NCBI RefSeq assembly: GCF_014679505.1
Contig: NZ_CP061474.1
Coordinates: forward strand, 1,332,001 to 1,396,000
From: Geobacillus sp. 46C-IIa
GTDB lineage: Bacteria > Bacillota > Bacilli > Bacillales > Anoxybacillaceae
DNA: 64,000 nt
Reading direction: 5' to 3'
The notes under the pieces are model-generated. The model had not been told where the DNA came from, made no database searches, and saw only the letters and a program-made list of their open reading frames with translations. Positions 50,031 to 59,287 of the stretch are shown here, piece by piece; position 1 is the first letter of the stretch, and every line of letters begins with the position of its first letter. The translations under genes and the position numbers were made by a program.

Positions 50031-52231
50031 TGCCGGCGGTTGTTTATCCACGTATTGAAAGCCAGGTCAACCCATATCGCGATAATGTCCAAGGGAAGGC
50101 CAATGAGCCGATATGTGTAGCTGGGTTGCTCGATCGTTCAAAACAAATTTTAAGTTCCGAGTTAAAAGGGGTGCAGCCAGACTGGACGTTAGAGGAAATC
50201 TACGATCGGCTGCACCATAACGCTCCCCGGATTGCGATTATAGGGGGATCGCCGGATCATCCTGCGCATATCATGGATTTTCAAACGATTGCCCGGGCAG
50301 CCATTCGGATTTGGCAAAACGGGGGAGTGCCGTTTCAGTTTTCGACACCGGTCATGTGCGACGGAACGGCGCAGAGCAACCAAGGAATGAGCTACTCGCT
50401 GCAAAGCCGCAATGCGGTGGCGCAAATGATCGTGAACCAGCTGGAAGCTCACAGCTACCACGGCGCTTTTGTCATTCAAGGGTGCGACAAGCAGCCGCTC
50501 GGTGTGGTCAGCGCTTTGGCGCATCTTGACCGTGTTCGCCGCGAGCGGGGAGAGGCGCCTTTCTTCGCCACCTTTGCGCCGGCGCATGTATTAAAAGGTG
50601 GAACCATTCCTCCCAAGCTGTATGCCGAACTGGAGGAAGTCGCCCATCGGGCGGAGTTAGCCGGAGAAGGAGACATCGCATACGATTTGCGGGATGCACT
50701 GTCATATATTTTGCAATGTTCTTCTAACACGGCGTTTCAAGGGGTGCTTGAGCGGGCGAGAGGAAAAGGAATCATTACAAAAGAGCAGCACGAAGACTAT
50801 GAAAAACGGTTGGCCGTAGCGACATGCGACAGCCAAGGCGGCGTTTGCGCCTTTAACGGAACCGGCAACAGCTCTCGTCATTTGATTGCCGGATTAGGCT
50901 TGATTCACCCTGCTTTGGAACTGTTGGCGGCCCCGCCGACACAAGAACAGATTAACGCGGCCCTCGACAGTCTAGCTCATGTAATGAATGACCCAGTGTA
51001 TGGAGTGGCCAATATTATGGCAGCCAACATTAAAAACGCGATTCGCATTCATAGCGCCACCGGCGGATCAACGAACATTATGATGCATATTGTTGCGGCT
51101 ATGCTTTATGGGGGATATCGGTTCGATTTGTGGGAGTACGACAACATCCACCATGAAGTGCCGGTTCCTGATTTGTTTGACTACAGTTTAACCGAAGGAA
51201 GAGATATTTTCGCGCTCGCGATTCAATGTTGCAGCGGGAAAATAAGGGGAATGGAAACCGTATTTCATGAATTAATGAGCAATGGGGTGCCGATGGATAT
51301 CGATGCCCCAACCGTCACCGGGACGACTTGGCGGGAAAGACTGGCCGCCAACCAAGCGCAGTTGTCAGCGGGGAACGTCGAAAACAACCCAATCATTTTG
51401 TCCAAACCGAGACGGCCGTTCAGCGGCGTCGACGTTCTATCGGGGAACTTTTTTGAAAGTGCGGTCGTGAAAATCAGCGGCATGTCGACAAAACAAATCG
51501 ATGAATTTGATAAGAAAATTGCTTTTGTCCTATATTACGAAAACGAGGACGAGGCCAATGAAGGATTGCTTGATGTTCACTTGCTTGAGAAGTTGAAACG
51601 GAGTCGTTGTTTCCATCACCAAAGCTTGATCGCTGCATTGAAGCATAACACCCCGCACTTGTTTGAGGAATGGAACCACCGTGAATATGATGACTTATTT
51701 GATGCCATGGCGAAAGAAGGGGCGTTGAAAATTGCAGTGGTCATCGCTGGCCAAGGACCGGAAGCGTTCGGCATGCCAGAAATGTTCACCCCGATGCAGC
51801 ATATTAATGCGAACCGCCAGTTAAAACGAATCGCAACGCTGATCAGCGACGGACGTTATTCCGGTGTCACATACGGGGCAGCCATCGGGCATATGACTCC
51901 TGAAGCCATTCGCGGTGGAGGGATTCTGTACTTAAAAACAGGAGATCTTCTATATATTGGCCTTCGCGAGCGGAAAATCGAATTCGTCAATGAAGGGGCG
52001 TTCCAACATGGGAAACTAGTTTTCGAGTTTGAAAGGGTAAAACAGGAGAGAGCGGAAATCGCCAACCAACGCATAGCCAACATGCGTCAACGTCAACGGC
52101 GCATTGCGGCAAGCAACCGGCTAATCGGGCATACGGACGCTGCCCATGGGGTTGTCCCGCTCCATATTGCCGAAGAGGCGGTATATGATTACAAAAAGGA
52201 TATCATTCTTCCGACAGTGAAAAAATCGTAA
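50030..52231 (+). CDS. IlvD/Edd-family sugar-acid dehydratase, large divergent form
   Basis: 733 residues, longer than IlvD or Edd (550-620) and YjhG/YagF (about 655). Fe-S and substrate motifs remain recognisable: STPVMCDGTAQSNQGMSYSL near residue 102, VIQGCDKQPLGVV near 147, ATCDSQGGVCAFNGTGNSS near 265 and SATGGSTNIMMHI near 345, then LISDGRYSGVTYGAAIGHM near 606. The pattern comes closest to the xylonate dehydratase-like YjhG/YagF branch. It should turn an aldonate into a 2-keto-3-deoxy acid. The start overlaps the previous stop as TAATG. An extra segment near residues 500-560 and the tail account for the length. Confidence 0.78.
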   Translation: MPAVVYPRIESQVNPYRDNVQGKANEPICVAGLLDRSKQILSSELKGVQPDWTLEEIYDRLHHNAPRIAIIGGSPDHPAHIMDFQTIARAAIRIWQNGGVPFQFSTPVMCDGTAQSNQGMSYSLQSRNAVAQMIVNQLEAHSYHGAFVIQGCDKQPLGVVSALAHLDRVRRERGEAPFFATFAPAHVLKGGTIPPKLYAELEEVAHRAELAGEGDIAYDLRDALSYILQCSSNTAFQGVLERARGKGIITKEQHEDYEKRLAVATCDSQGGVCAFNGTGNSSRHLIAGLGLIHPALELLAAPPTQEQINAALDSLAHVMNDPVYGVANIMAANIKNAIRIHSATGGSTNIMMHIVAAMLYGGYRFDLWEYDNIHHEVPVPDLFDYSLTEGRDIFALAIQCCSGKIRGMETVFHELMSNGVPMDIDAPTVTGTTWRERLAANQAQLSAGNVENNPIILSKPRRPFSGVDVLSGNFFESAVVKISGMSTKQIDEFDKKIAFVLYYENEDEANEGLLDVHLLEKLKRSRCFHHQSLIAALKHNTPHLFEEWNHREYDDLFDAMAKEGALKIAVVIAGQGPEAFGMPEMFTPMQHINANRQLKRIATLISDGRYSGVTYGAAIGHMTPEAIRGGGILYLKTGDLLYIGLRERKIEFVNEGAFQHGKLVFEFERVKQERAEIANQRIANMRQRQRRIAASNRLIGHTDAAHGVVPLHIAEEAVYDYKKDIILPTVKKS

Positions 52232-52341
52232 TGGGTGGACCGAAGTAATTCGTGCTTTTCACCCTCCCGTATTATAATAGAACTAAAGCGAATCTCCTAA
52301 TTGCATCATCCGTAGAACTTCTAGAAAAGAGGGTGAAAGCA

Positions 52342-53118
52342 TTGCCATTGATTCAAGCAGTCGACCGTGCTCTCCGTATTTTAGATTTGTTTGATGAGTA
52401 TGAGACAGAACTCAAAATTACCGATATTAGCGAACGCATGGGACTTCATAAAAGCACGGTGCATTCGTTGTTGAAAACGCTGCAGCACCACCATTATATT
52501 GAGCAAAATCCGGAGAACGGAAAATATCGGTTAGGAATGAAGCTGTTTGAGAGAGGAAACTTAGTCATTCGCCATCTCGATATCCGCTCCGTTTCCAAGA
52601 AATATTTAATTGACATTTCGATCAAAACAGGGAGCACAGTTCATCTTGTTATTTTAGATGGGAAAGAAGGCATTTATATCGATAAGGTAGAGGGAACGTC
52701 TGGGACGGTTTTGTACTCAAGAATCGGAAGGAGAGTTCCTATTCACAGCAGTGCGGTAGGGAAGGTGTTAGTTGCTTTCAAAAGTGATAAGGAACTTAAA
52801 GAACTTTTGAACGGCTATGTTTATAAACGCCATACCGCTAATACAATTACTAGTGAAGAGGAATTCCTGAAGGAACTCGAGCGAGTGCGGAGCAGCGGCT
52901 ATGCTTTGGACAGAGAGGAAAATGAACCGGGAATCATTTGTGCCGCTGTTCCGATTCGTGATCATTCGGGGAATGTTATTGCAGCGATCAGCATATCCCA
53001 GCCCTCTGCTAAAGTGAATGACACCGTGCTAAACGAGGAAATTCATTTGCTGCAAAGCGCAGCGGAACAAATCTCGACAGAAATGGGATACGTCCAACAA
53101 GGCCATTTGTCGGTGTAA
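52342..53118 (+). CDS. IclR-family transcriptional regulator
   Basis: 258 residues from TTG 52342, six bases after GAGGGTG; GTG 52333 is the alternative. The N-terminal winged helix (about residues 1-65) is QAVDRALRILDLFDEY, ITDISERMGLHKSTVHSLLKTL; the effector domain (about 80-255) has GRRVPIHSSAVGKVLVAF, GYALDREENEPGIICAAVPI. Gram-positive IclR proteins of sugar-acid clusters (KdgR type) repress the operon until a keto-deoxy acid binds. The three GTTTTA-N5-TAAAAC palindromes in the island (44383, 44433, 53155) are its likely targets. Confidence 0.85.
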   Translation: MPLIQAVDRALRILDLFDEYETELKITDISERMGLHKSTVHSLLKTLQHHHYIEQNPENGKYRLGMKLFERGNLVIRHLDIRSVSKKYLIDISIKTGSTVHLVILDGKEGIYIDKVEGTSGTVLYSRIGRRVPIHSSAVGKVLVAFKSDKELKELLNGYVYKRHTANTITSEEEFLKELERVRSSGYALDREENEPGIICAAVPIRDHSGNVIAAISISQPSAKVNDTVLNEEIHLLQSAAEQISTEMGYVQQGHLSV

Positions 53119-53154
53119 TACGGCCGTTTCTTTCTGACAAAATGATAAAACAGA

Positions 53155-53171
53155 GTTTTTTAATATAAAAC
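53155..53171 (+). promoter_or_regulatory. candidate IclR operator 3
   Basis: GTTTTTTAATATAAAAC, one base off the GTTTTA-N5-TAAAAC form, lies 21 bp before the start of the FAH-type dehydratase gene and 37 bp after the regulator gene. Confidence 0.55.
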
Positions 53172-53192
53172 AACTAATCGGGGGAGAGACTT

Positions 53193-54092
53193 ATGAGAGT
53201 GATTCGCTATGTAGAAGATTCACGTGTTGTATTGGCTGCGGTGACGGATGACAACGCCGTGCATCTACTTCCGTTTACGGATTTCATCGATGTGGTCCGC
53301 GAGGCCAAACATCACCAAATGTCTACTTTTCGCTACATCCAAACATTCATTAGTGGGAAACAAGGGATTGAAAAAGAGATGGCCGAGCTGAATCTGCTCG
53401 TTCCAATTGTCGCCCCTGAGGTATGGGCTTCGGGAGTCACCTATGAAAAAAGCCGTGAGGCAAGGAACTATGAAACGTCCGAAAAAATAGCTGGTCAAGA
53501 GACGTGTTACGATCGGGTATACAATGCGGAAAGGCCGGAGATCTTTTTTAAGTCCACCGCGGCCCGAACGGTCGGCCCGAACGACCCCATTTATTTGCGG
53601 AGCGATTCGAACTGGCAAATTCCTGAGCCTGAGTTAGGGCTGGTGATGACAAGGGAAGGCGAAATTGTCGGGTATACGATCGGAAACGACATGAGCTGCC
53701 GGGACATCGAGGGGGAAAACCCGCTGTATTTGCCGCAGGCGAAAATATGGAAACATTCATGCGCCATTGGACCTGCCATCCGCCTTGCGGAGACGGTGGA
53801 AGATCCGTACAACTTGTCAATCATTTGCCGCATCTATCGCAATGATCAGCTCGTTGTGGAAGAAAGCGCCAATACAAGACAATTGAAACGAAGATACGAT
53901 GAGTTAGTCTCTTTCTTGACTCGCGACAATGAAGTGTTTGACGGAACTGTCTTGTTAACGGGAACATGCATTGTTCCGCCTAACCAGTTCACCCTGCAAG
54001 ATGGGGATCGAATTGAAATTGAGATCCCTAGTATTGGGGTGTTGTCCAATCCGGTCAAATCGTTGGCCCAGCAAGCGATTGTTAATAAATGA
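53193..54092 (+). CDS. FAH-fold 2-keto-3-deoxy-pentonate dehydratase
   Basis: 299 residues, ATG 53193 behind GGGGGAGAG. The fumarylacetoacetase fold carries [14 protein letters not shown] near residue 107, the metal ligands in [12 protein letters not shown] and [24 protein letters not shown]. These blocks closely recall Sulfolobus 2-keto-3-deoxy-D-arabinonate dehydratase ([33 protein letters not shown]). The enzyme removes water from the keto-deoxy pentonate and gives 2-oxoglutarate semialdehyde, the third step of the Weimberg route. The next gene supplies the last step. Confidence 0.85.
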   Translation: MRVIRYVEDSRVVLAAVTDDNAVHLLPFTDFIDVVREAKHHQMSTFRYIQTFISGKQGIEKEMAELNLLVPIVAPEVWASGVTYEKSREARNYETSEKIAGQETCYDRVYNAERPEIFFKSTAARTVGPNDPIYLRSDSNWQIPEPELGLVMTREGEIVGYTIGNDMSCRDIEGENPLYLPQAKIWKHSCAIGPAIRLAETVEDPYNLSIICRIYRNDQLVVEESANTRQLKRRYDELVSFLTRDNEVFDGTVLLTGTCIVPPNQFTLQDGDRIEIEIPSIGVLSNPVKSLAQQAIVNK

Positions 54093-54112
54093 AAGAGAAG
54101 GAGTGGGGGAAG

Positions 54113-55579
54113 ATGACAGTGCAAACGGAAATCAAAACGTATTTGAACTACATTAACGGCAAGTGGGTCAGTTCAGCGAGCAACAACGTAGAACCGAGCA
54201 TCAATCCGGCGAATCGGCATGACATCGTCGGATATGTTCAACGTTCGACGCTGGAAGATGTCAACGAGGCGGTGGCCGCAGCGAAGCAGGCGCAACCATC
54301 ATGGTGGAAACGGTCCGGCGTCGAGAGAGGAGAGTATTTGTATAAAGCGGCTCAAATTTTAGAACAACGCCTTCAGGATATTGCCGAAACGATGACAAGG
54401 GAAATGGGGAAAACGCTCGCGGAAGCGAAAGCGGAGACGATGAGAGGCGTCCATATACTGCGTTACTATGCGGGGGAAGGGGCGCGAAAAATCGGTGATG
54501 TGATCCCGTCGAGCGACAGCGAGGGGCTCCTGTTTACGACCCGCGTTCCACTCGGAGTCGTTGGGGTCATTTCGCCGTGGAATTTCCCCGTGGCGATTCC
54601 GATCTGGAAAATGGCGCCGGCGCTTGTGTATGGAAATACCGTCGTGCTCAAACCGGCCAGCGAAACGGCGGTGACAGCGGCGAAAGTGATCGAATGCTTC
54701 CATGAGGCCGGTTTCCCAGAAGGAGTCGTCAATATGGTGTGTGGTTCCGGATCGGTCATTGGCCAAGGGATCGCGAACCACCCGGATGTTGATGGCGTCA
54801 CCTTTACCGGCTCGAACACGGTTGGGAAGCAAGTGGGGAGAGCGGCATTTGAACGCGGGGCCAAATACCAGCTCGAGATGGGCGGAAAGAACCCGGTCAT
54901 TGTGGCCAAAGACGCCGATTTGGAACTGGCGGTCGAGGGAACGATCAGCGGCGGTTTGCGTTCGACGGGACAAAAATGTACAGCGACGAGCCGCGTCTTT
55001 ATTGAGCGGGAAGTGTATGAGGCGTTTAAAGAAAAACTTCTCGAGCGGGTGAAACAGCTGAAAATTGGAAACGGACTGGACGCTGAAACATGGATGGGGC
55101 CGTGCGCGAGCAAATCGCAATTCAATACGGTTTTGTCCTATATTGAAAAAGGGAAGGCAGAAGGAGCCAAGCTCATTTACGGTGGAAACCGATGCCTCGA
55201 AGGAGAACTGGCCAACGGCTTTTATGTCGAGCCAACGATTTTTGAAGACGTCGATATCCAAATGACGATTGCCCGCGAAGAAATCTTCGGCCCTGTGCTG
55301 GCGTTGATTCAAGTGGACAGCATTGAAGAGGCCATTCAGCTTGCGAATGATACGGAGTACGGATTGAGCGCCTCGATTTATACGAAGAATATTGGGAATG
55401 TTTTGGAATTCATAAAAGACATTGAGGCAGGGTTGATCAAAGTGAACGCAGAAACGGCAGGAGTTGAGTTTCAAGCGCCGTTTGGCGGAATGAAGCAATC
55501 GAGCTCCCATTCACGGGAACAAGGGCAGGCGGCCATCGAGTTTTTCACATCGATTAAAACGGTATTTGTCAAAGCATAA
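54113..55579 (+). CDS. 2-oxoglutarate semialdehyde dehydrogenase
   Basis: 488 residues, ATG 54113 directly behind AAGGAGTGGGGGAAG. ALDH landmarks: [18 protein letters not shown] near residue 155, [13 protein letters not shown], catalytic Glu in [11 protein letters not shown], catalytic Cys in [13 protein letters not shown] and EEIFGPVLA. It belongs to the group with B. subtilis YcbD and Azospirillum 2-oxoglutarate semialdehyde dehydrogenase. Placed 20 bp after the FAH-type dehydratase, it would give 2-oxoglutarate for the TCA cycle with NAD(P). Confidence 0.85.
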   Translation: MTVQTEIKTYLNYINGKWVSSASNNVEPSINPANRHDIVGYVQRSTLEDVNEAVAAAKQAQPSWWKRSGVERGEYLYKAAQILEQRLQDIAETMTREMGKTLAEAKAETMRGVHILRYYAGEGARKIGDVIPSSDSEGLLFTTRVPLGVVGVISPWNFPVAIPIWKMAPALVYGNTVVLKPASETAVTAAKVIECFHEAGFPEGVVNMVCGSGSVIGQGIANHPDVDGVTFTGSNTVGKQVGRAAFERGAKYQLEMGGKNPVIVAKDADLELAVEGTISGGLRSTGQKCTATSRVFIEREVYEAFKEKLLERVKQLKIGNGLDAETWMGPCASKSQFNTVLSYIEKGKAEGAKLIYGGNRCLEGELANGFYVEPTIFEDVDIQMTIAREEIFGPVLALIQVDSIEEAIQLANDTEYGLSASIYTKNIGNVLEFIKDIEAGLIKVNAETAGVEFQAPFGGMKQSSSHSREQGQAAIEFFTSIKTVFVKA

Positions 55580-55660
55580 TCACTGAAAAAGCTTCCTAAA
55601 GCAGTGAAACGCAACATATTTTTTCGGTTTACTTTCCACGTTCTGCTTCCAATGGTGCCT

Positions 55661-55700
55661 AGGTGTCCTGTCATTACGGGACACCTTCCACCTCATTTTT
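55661..55700 (+). terminator. probable terminator after the semialdehyde dehydrogenase gene
   Basis: AGGTGTCC (55661-55668) pairs with GGACACCT (55679-55686); a T-run comes only after TCCACCTCA. It may split the island transcripts in two. The rest of the gap to 55836 shows no gene. Confidence 0.5.
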
Positions 55701-55836
55701 ATAATTGGAAGGAAATGTAAATTAGGGCGGATATAAATTAAAAGGGGTTAGGCTTTTTTATGTGACGCTTGACCTAAAGAGTATACAGCTCCGGAAGCAT
55801 GAACGAAATGTTGGGAATACGAAAGGGTGAGCAAAA

Positions 55837-56736
55837 ATGACATGCAAATTTAAAGGCGTTATTCCGCCCGTCGTCACCTTATTCAGTGAAGACGGAGATT
55901 TTGATTGGGAAGCCAACTACTTTCTTGCCGATCACTTGGTCCAACAGGGGGTTCATGGGCTGCTCTATATGGGGAGTACAGGAGAATTTTCCTCCTTGAC
56001 AACTGAGGAGAGAAAAGTTTTTACCGAGAGAATGGTGCGATACATAGACGGGCGTGTTCCGGTTTTGATTGGTACAGGCTCGGCTTCATTAAAGGAAACG
56101 ATATATTTATCGCAACATGCCGAATCAATCGGAGCGAGCGGGGTGCTCGTCGTCAATCCGTTTTATTGGAAATATACAGAGCGCCAACTGTATGACTACT
56201 ATGCGAGCGTGGCGAAGAGTATTCACATCCCTTTGCTGATTTATAATATCCCTCTACTAACCGGGCAAGACTTGTCCCCTGATCTTGTGTTAAGGCTGGC
56301 GGTGGATCACGAGAATATCGTAGGGGTTAAAGACACAACAGAGAAGTTAGGGCATATTCGGCAATTGATCCGCATCAAGGAACAAAGAGAGGATTTTGCA
56401 GTGTTTGCGGCTTTCGATGATCTTCTTCTTCCATCCCTGCAAATGGGGGCTGCCGGCGCGATCAACGGCACAGCGGTTTTTCTGCCTGAGCTGTCGGTTC
56501 AACTATTTGAAAGTTTTCACGCCCGGCAATATGACGAGGCGTTAAAGGCAAATGAATCGATCTTGCGGCTTATGGACATTTACGAGCTTTCCCAACCGCT
56601 ATATCTTGCCATAAAAGAAGCAGTTCACCAGCTTATTCTACGCCGGCATACAGCGTTGCGGCCGCCTGTGAGGGAATGCGACGGGTTGAAAGAGCGCGTC
56701 CGAATGTTTCTGAATAAAAATAATATTCATTCATAA
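55837..56736 (+). CDS. DapA/NAL-superfamily aldolase or dehydratase
   Basis: 299 residues, ATG 55837 behind GAAAGGGTGAG. TIM barrel of the dihydrodipicolinate synthase superfamily: GVIPPVVTLFSEDGDFDW, the ligand loop GSTGEFSSLTTEER near residue 46, catalytic Tyr in IYNIPLLTGQDLSP and Schiff-base Lys in IVGVKDTTEKLGHI near residue 165. The IYNIP form fits the 2-keto-3-deoxy sugar acid aldolases and 5-keto-4-deoxyglucarate dehydratases. In this island it may cleave keto-deoxy acids to pyruvate and an aldehyde, a non-oxidative branch beside the Weimberg one. Confidence 0.8.
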   Translation: MTCKFKGVIPPVVTLFSEDGDFDWEANYFLADHLVQQGVHGLLYMGSTGEFSSLTTEERKVFTERMVRYIDGRVPVLIGTGSASLKETIYLSQHAESIGASGVLVVNPFYWKYTERQLYDYYASVAKSIHIPLLIYNIPLLTGQDLSPDLVLRLAVDHENIVGVKDTTEKLGHIRQLIRIKEQREDFAVFAAFDDLLLPSLQMGAAGAINGTAVFLPELSVQLFESFHARQYDEALKANESILRLMDIYELSQPLYLAIKEAVHQLILRRHTALRPPVRECDGLKERVRMFLNKNNIHS

Positions 56737-56802
56737 AAAGTAGAAAATTAAGGAACAACCTTGTTTTTCCCGAAAAATAGAAAATGAAAGGGTGGCAAAA
56801 AC

Positions 56803-57756
56803 ATGTTCATGAAAGAAACACGAGAGTTTCTCGAGTCGCTAGGCTATCCGGCGGGGGATTGTTATGATCTCCCCACTTCTTCCAAACGGTTTCCCGACGG
56901 AGCGCAATACCGGGTGGAAATTCCGAGTGTGGAAGGTCCGCGGGCGTTGCAGGCCGTCCTTGAAGAGGCAGACCGTCTAGGGGTCACGATTCACCGGGTG
57001 TCGCAAGGAAGCGGAATCATGCTGCTGACGGATGAGGAGATTCGTGACATGTGTGAGATGTGTGCTAGCCGCGGGATGGAACTCAGCCTGTTCGTCGGTC
57101 CGAGAGGTACGTGGGATATTAGTGCACTGCCGTTCACTCCCTCTGGAAAAGCGGCCGGGCTTAGACATGAAGGAATGGATCAGTTAGTCTATGCGATTGA
57201 AGATTTGAAACGGGCGGTGAAATTAGGGGTAAGAGGGGCGTTGGTGGCGGATGAAGGACTGCTGCTTCTGACAAAGGAAATGAAACAAAGGGGAATCCTG
57301 CCGCAAAACTTTGTCGTCAAAGTGTCGGTGCAAATGATGGCTTCCAACCCTGTATCGATCAAGCTGATGGAGCAGTTAGGGGCCGATACGTACAATGTTC
57401 CAACCGCTTTAACTTTGCCGAAGCTGGCGGCGATCCGTCAAGCAGTTGATCTGCCGCTCGATATGTACGTTGAAGTGCCTGACGGATTCGGAGGATTCAT
57501 CAGACATTATGAAATTCCAGAAATCATCCGCATTTTAGCGCCCGTTTATATTAAATTCGGTTTACGCAACCACCCAGATGTCTACCCATCTGGAAGACAC
57601 TTGGAATCCGTAAACATTGAGCTATGCCGGGAAAGAGTTCGGCGGGCGGCACTAGGCATGCGGATGATTGAACAGTATTACCCCGAAGCCGTCACATCCA
57701 AATTAGGTGCTGAAGGCTTGGGTGTTCCGGCAACGTTGAAAAGCGCCGGGATTTAA
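56803..57756 (+). CDS. U32 peptidase-like TIM-barrel protein, function unknown
   Basis: 317 residues, ATG 56803 nine bases after GAAAGGGTGG. It has the look of a U32-like barrel: RVEIPSVEGPRALQAVLEEA near residue 35, MELSLFVGPRGTWDISAL, LVADEGLLLLTKEMKQRG, NPVSIKLMEQLGADTYNVP and VYIKFGLRNHPDVYPSGRH. It has no Cys cluster like the U32 proteins that act on tRNA or ubiquinone. Position between the aldolase and the split UxaA-type dehydratase implies a role in sugar-acid use; none is known to me. Confidence 0.6.
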   Translation: MFMKETREFLESLGYPAGDCYDLPTSSKRFPDGAQYRVEIPSVEGPRALQAVLEEADRLGVTIHRVSQGSGIMLLTDEEIRDMCEMCASRGMELSLFVGPRGTWDISALPFTPSGKAAGLRHEGMDQLVYAIEDLKRAVKLGVRGALVADEGLLLLTKEMKQRGILPQNFVVKVSVQMMASNPVSIKLMEQLGADTYNVPTALTLPKLAAIRQAVDLPLDMYVEVPDGFGGFIRHYEIPEIIRILAPVYIKFGLRNHPDVYPSGRHLESVNIELCRERVRRAALGMRMIEQYYPEAVTSKLGAEGLGVPATLKSAGI

Positions 57757-57778
57757 ACGAAGGGGAAGGGGGGATACG

Positions 57779-58099
57779 ATGTCTTCTTACCGTTTCGTTA
57801 TATTAAACCAAAAAGATAATGTTGCTACTGCCTTGGATTATATTCCGGCAGGAAGCGTGGTCAAAGTCACCCGTCAAGATCGGGAGTATGATATTGCGAT
57901 AAAACAAAACATCGAGTTTGGGCATAAGTTTGCGATGATGCCGATCAAAAAGGGCGAAGATATTTTGAAATACGGGGAAGTGATCGGCGTCGCCTCTAGC
58001 GATATTGCTGAAGGGGAGCATGTGCACGTGCATAACGTTGAGGGAAAAAGGGGAAGGGGAGATAAGGAACATGGAAACCGCTCAGTTTTGGGGGTATAG
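57779..58099 (+). CDS. UxaA-family dehydratase small subunit (SAF domain)
   Basis: 106 residues, ATG 57779 after GAAGGGGAAGGGGGG. It is the SAF domain seen at the N-terminus of altronate and galactarate dehydratases: FVILNQKDNVATALDYIPAG, then GHKFAMMPIKKGEDILKYGE and a His-rich HVHVHNVE strand. The last 29 bp overlap the large-subunit gene. The split arrangement is known from SuyAB and other two-subunit members. Confidence 0.82.
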   Translation: MSSYRFVILNQKDNVATALDYIPAGSVVKVTRQDREYDIAIKQNIEFGHKFAMMPIKKGEDILKYGEVIGVASSDIAEGEHVHVHNVEGKRGRGDKEHGNRSVLGV

Positions 58100-59237
58100 A
58101 CGCCCTGATGGTCGGGTCGGGGTGCGGAACCATGTACTGATTTTGCCGACGATTGTCTGCGCGACCCAAGCAGCGAAACAGGTTACAGAGCTTGTTCACG
58201 GTACCGTCTCCTTCATTCATCAGCACGGATGCGCCCAAGTGGGAGTGGATTACGAACAAACGTTCCGTGCGTATGTCGGCATGGGAACGAATCCGAACGT
58301 GTACGGTGTAGTGGTGATGGGACTTGGCTGCGAAACGCATCAAGGAAGAAGTGTGGCTCAGGAAATTGCCAAAAGCGGCAAGCCCGTCGAGCTCGTGTCG
58401 ATTCAAGACCATGGCGGAACCCTCGGGGCGATCGCTGAGGCGGCGAGAATTGCCGCTCAAATGGTGCAAGACGCTTCCGCTTTGGTGCGCGAGCCGTTTG
58501 ACATCAGCGAATTGATCGTAGGAACCGAATGTGGGGGATCGGATGCGTGTTCTGGGCTTTCCGCCAACCCGGCGGTTGGATATGTGAGCGATATGATCGT
58601 CGATCGGGGAGGAACTGCCATTTTAGCGGAAACGACAGAACTGATCGGGGCCGAGCACCTTCTAGCCAACCGGGCTGTAGACGATCGGGTGGCTAAAAGA
58701 GTGTATGAGGTAATCGAGGCCATGGAGAAGCGTGCGATTGCGATGGGAGTAGATATTCGTACTGGAAATCCAAGCCCTGGAAATCGAAAAGGCGGACTTA
58801 CCACTCTCGAAGAAAAATCGCTTGGGGCGGCGGCAAAAGCCGGGACGAGACCGTTGCAGGAGTTGATCCATTACGCTGAGCGGCCAACGAAAAAGGGACT
58901 CGTCTGGATGGATACTCCAGGGCACGATATTGAACAGTTGACAGGGATGGTTGCTGGCGGGGCGCAAATCGTTTTGTTTACAAGCGGGCGCGGCACACCA
59001 ACCGGTTCGCCGATCGCGCCAGTTATTAAAATTGCGACGAATACGTCAATGTTTGAAAGAATGAGAGAAAATATGGACATCAATGCCGGCACGATCATTG
59101 AAGGAAAAGAATCGCTCGAGTCGGTGGGAAGAAGAATTTTCGATGAATTGCTTCTTACAGCTTCAGGAAAACTCACTAAATCTGAAATCTTAAAACAACA
59201 TGATTTTGGCATTTGGAGAATCGGCCCGACATTTTAA
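58071..59237 (+). CDS. UxaA-family dehydratase large subunit
   Basis: 388 residues, ATG 58071 behind GGGGAGATAAGGA. Family marks: GYRRPDGRVGVRNHVLILP at the start, FIHQHGCAQ with the Cys near residue 47, VVMGLGCE, VGTECGGSDACSG near residue 150 and the end MDINAGTIIEGKES. Iron- or manganese-dependent dehydratases of this type act on altronate, galactarate or related acids. With its small subunit it offers a third dehydration activity beside DgoD and the IlvD-type enzyme. Confidence 0.83.
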   Translation: METAQFWGYRRPDGRVGVRNHVLILPTIVCATQAAKQVTELVHGTVSFIHQHGCAQVGVDYEQTFRAYVGMGTNPNVYGVVVMGLGCETHQGRSVAQEIAKSGKPVELVSIQDHGGTLGAIAEAARIAAQMVQDASALVREPFDISELIVGTECGGSDACSGLSANPAVGYVSDMIVDRGGTAILAETTELIGAEHLLANRAVDDRVAKRVYEVIEAMEKRAIAMGVDIRTGNPSPGNRKGGLTTLEEKSLGAAAKAGTRPLQELIHYAERPTKKGLVWMDTPGHDIEQLTGMVAGGAQIVLFTSGRGTPTGSPIAPVIKIATNTSMFERMRENMDINAGTIIEGKESLESVGRRIFDELLLTASGKLTKSEILKQHDFGIWRIGPTF

Positions 59238-59287
59238 TCTCACATGGCCGTCTCGCTAGTTAAAGCGAATATGCGGAGGGACTTACA

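Noticed and set aside
54359..55510. A 383-codon open frame on the minus strand
   Set aside because: It lies entirely antisense to the semialdehyde dehydrogenase gene, has no ribosome site and encodes no recognisable motif; GC-rich codon bias creates such shadows.
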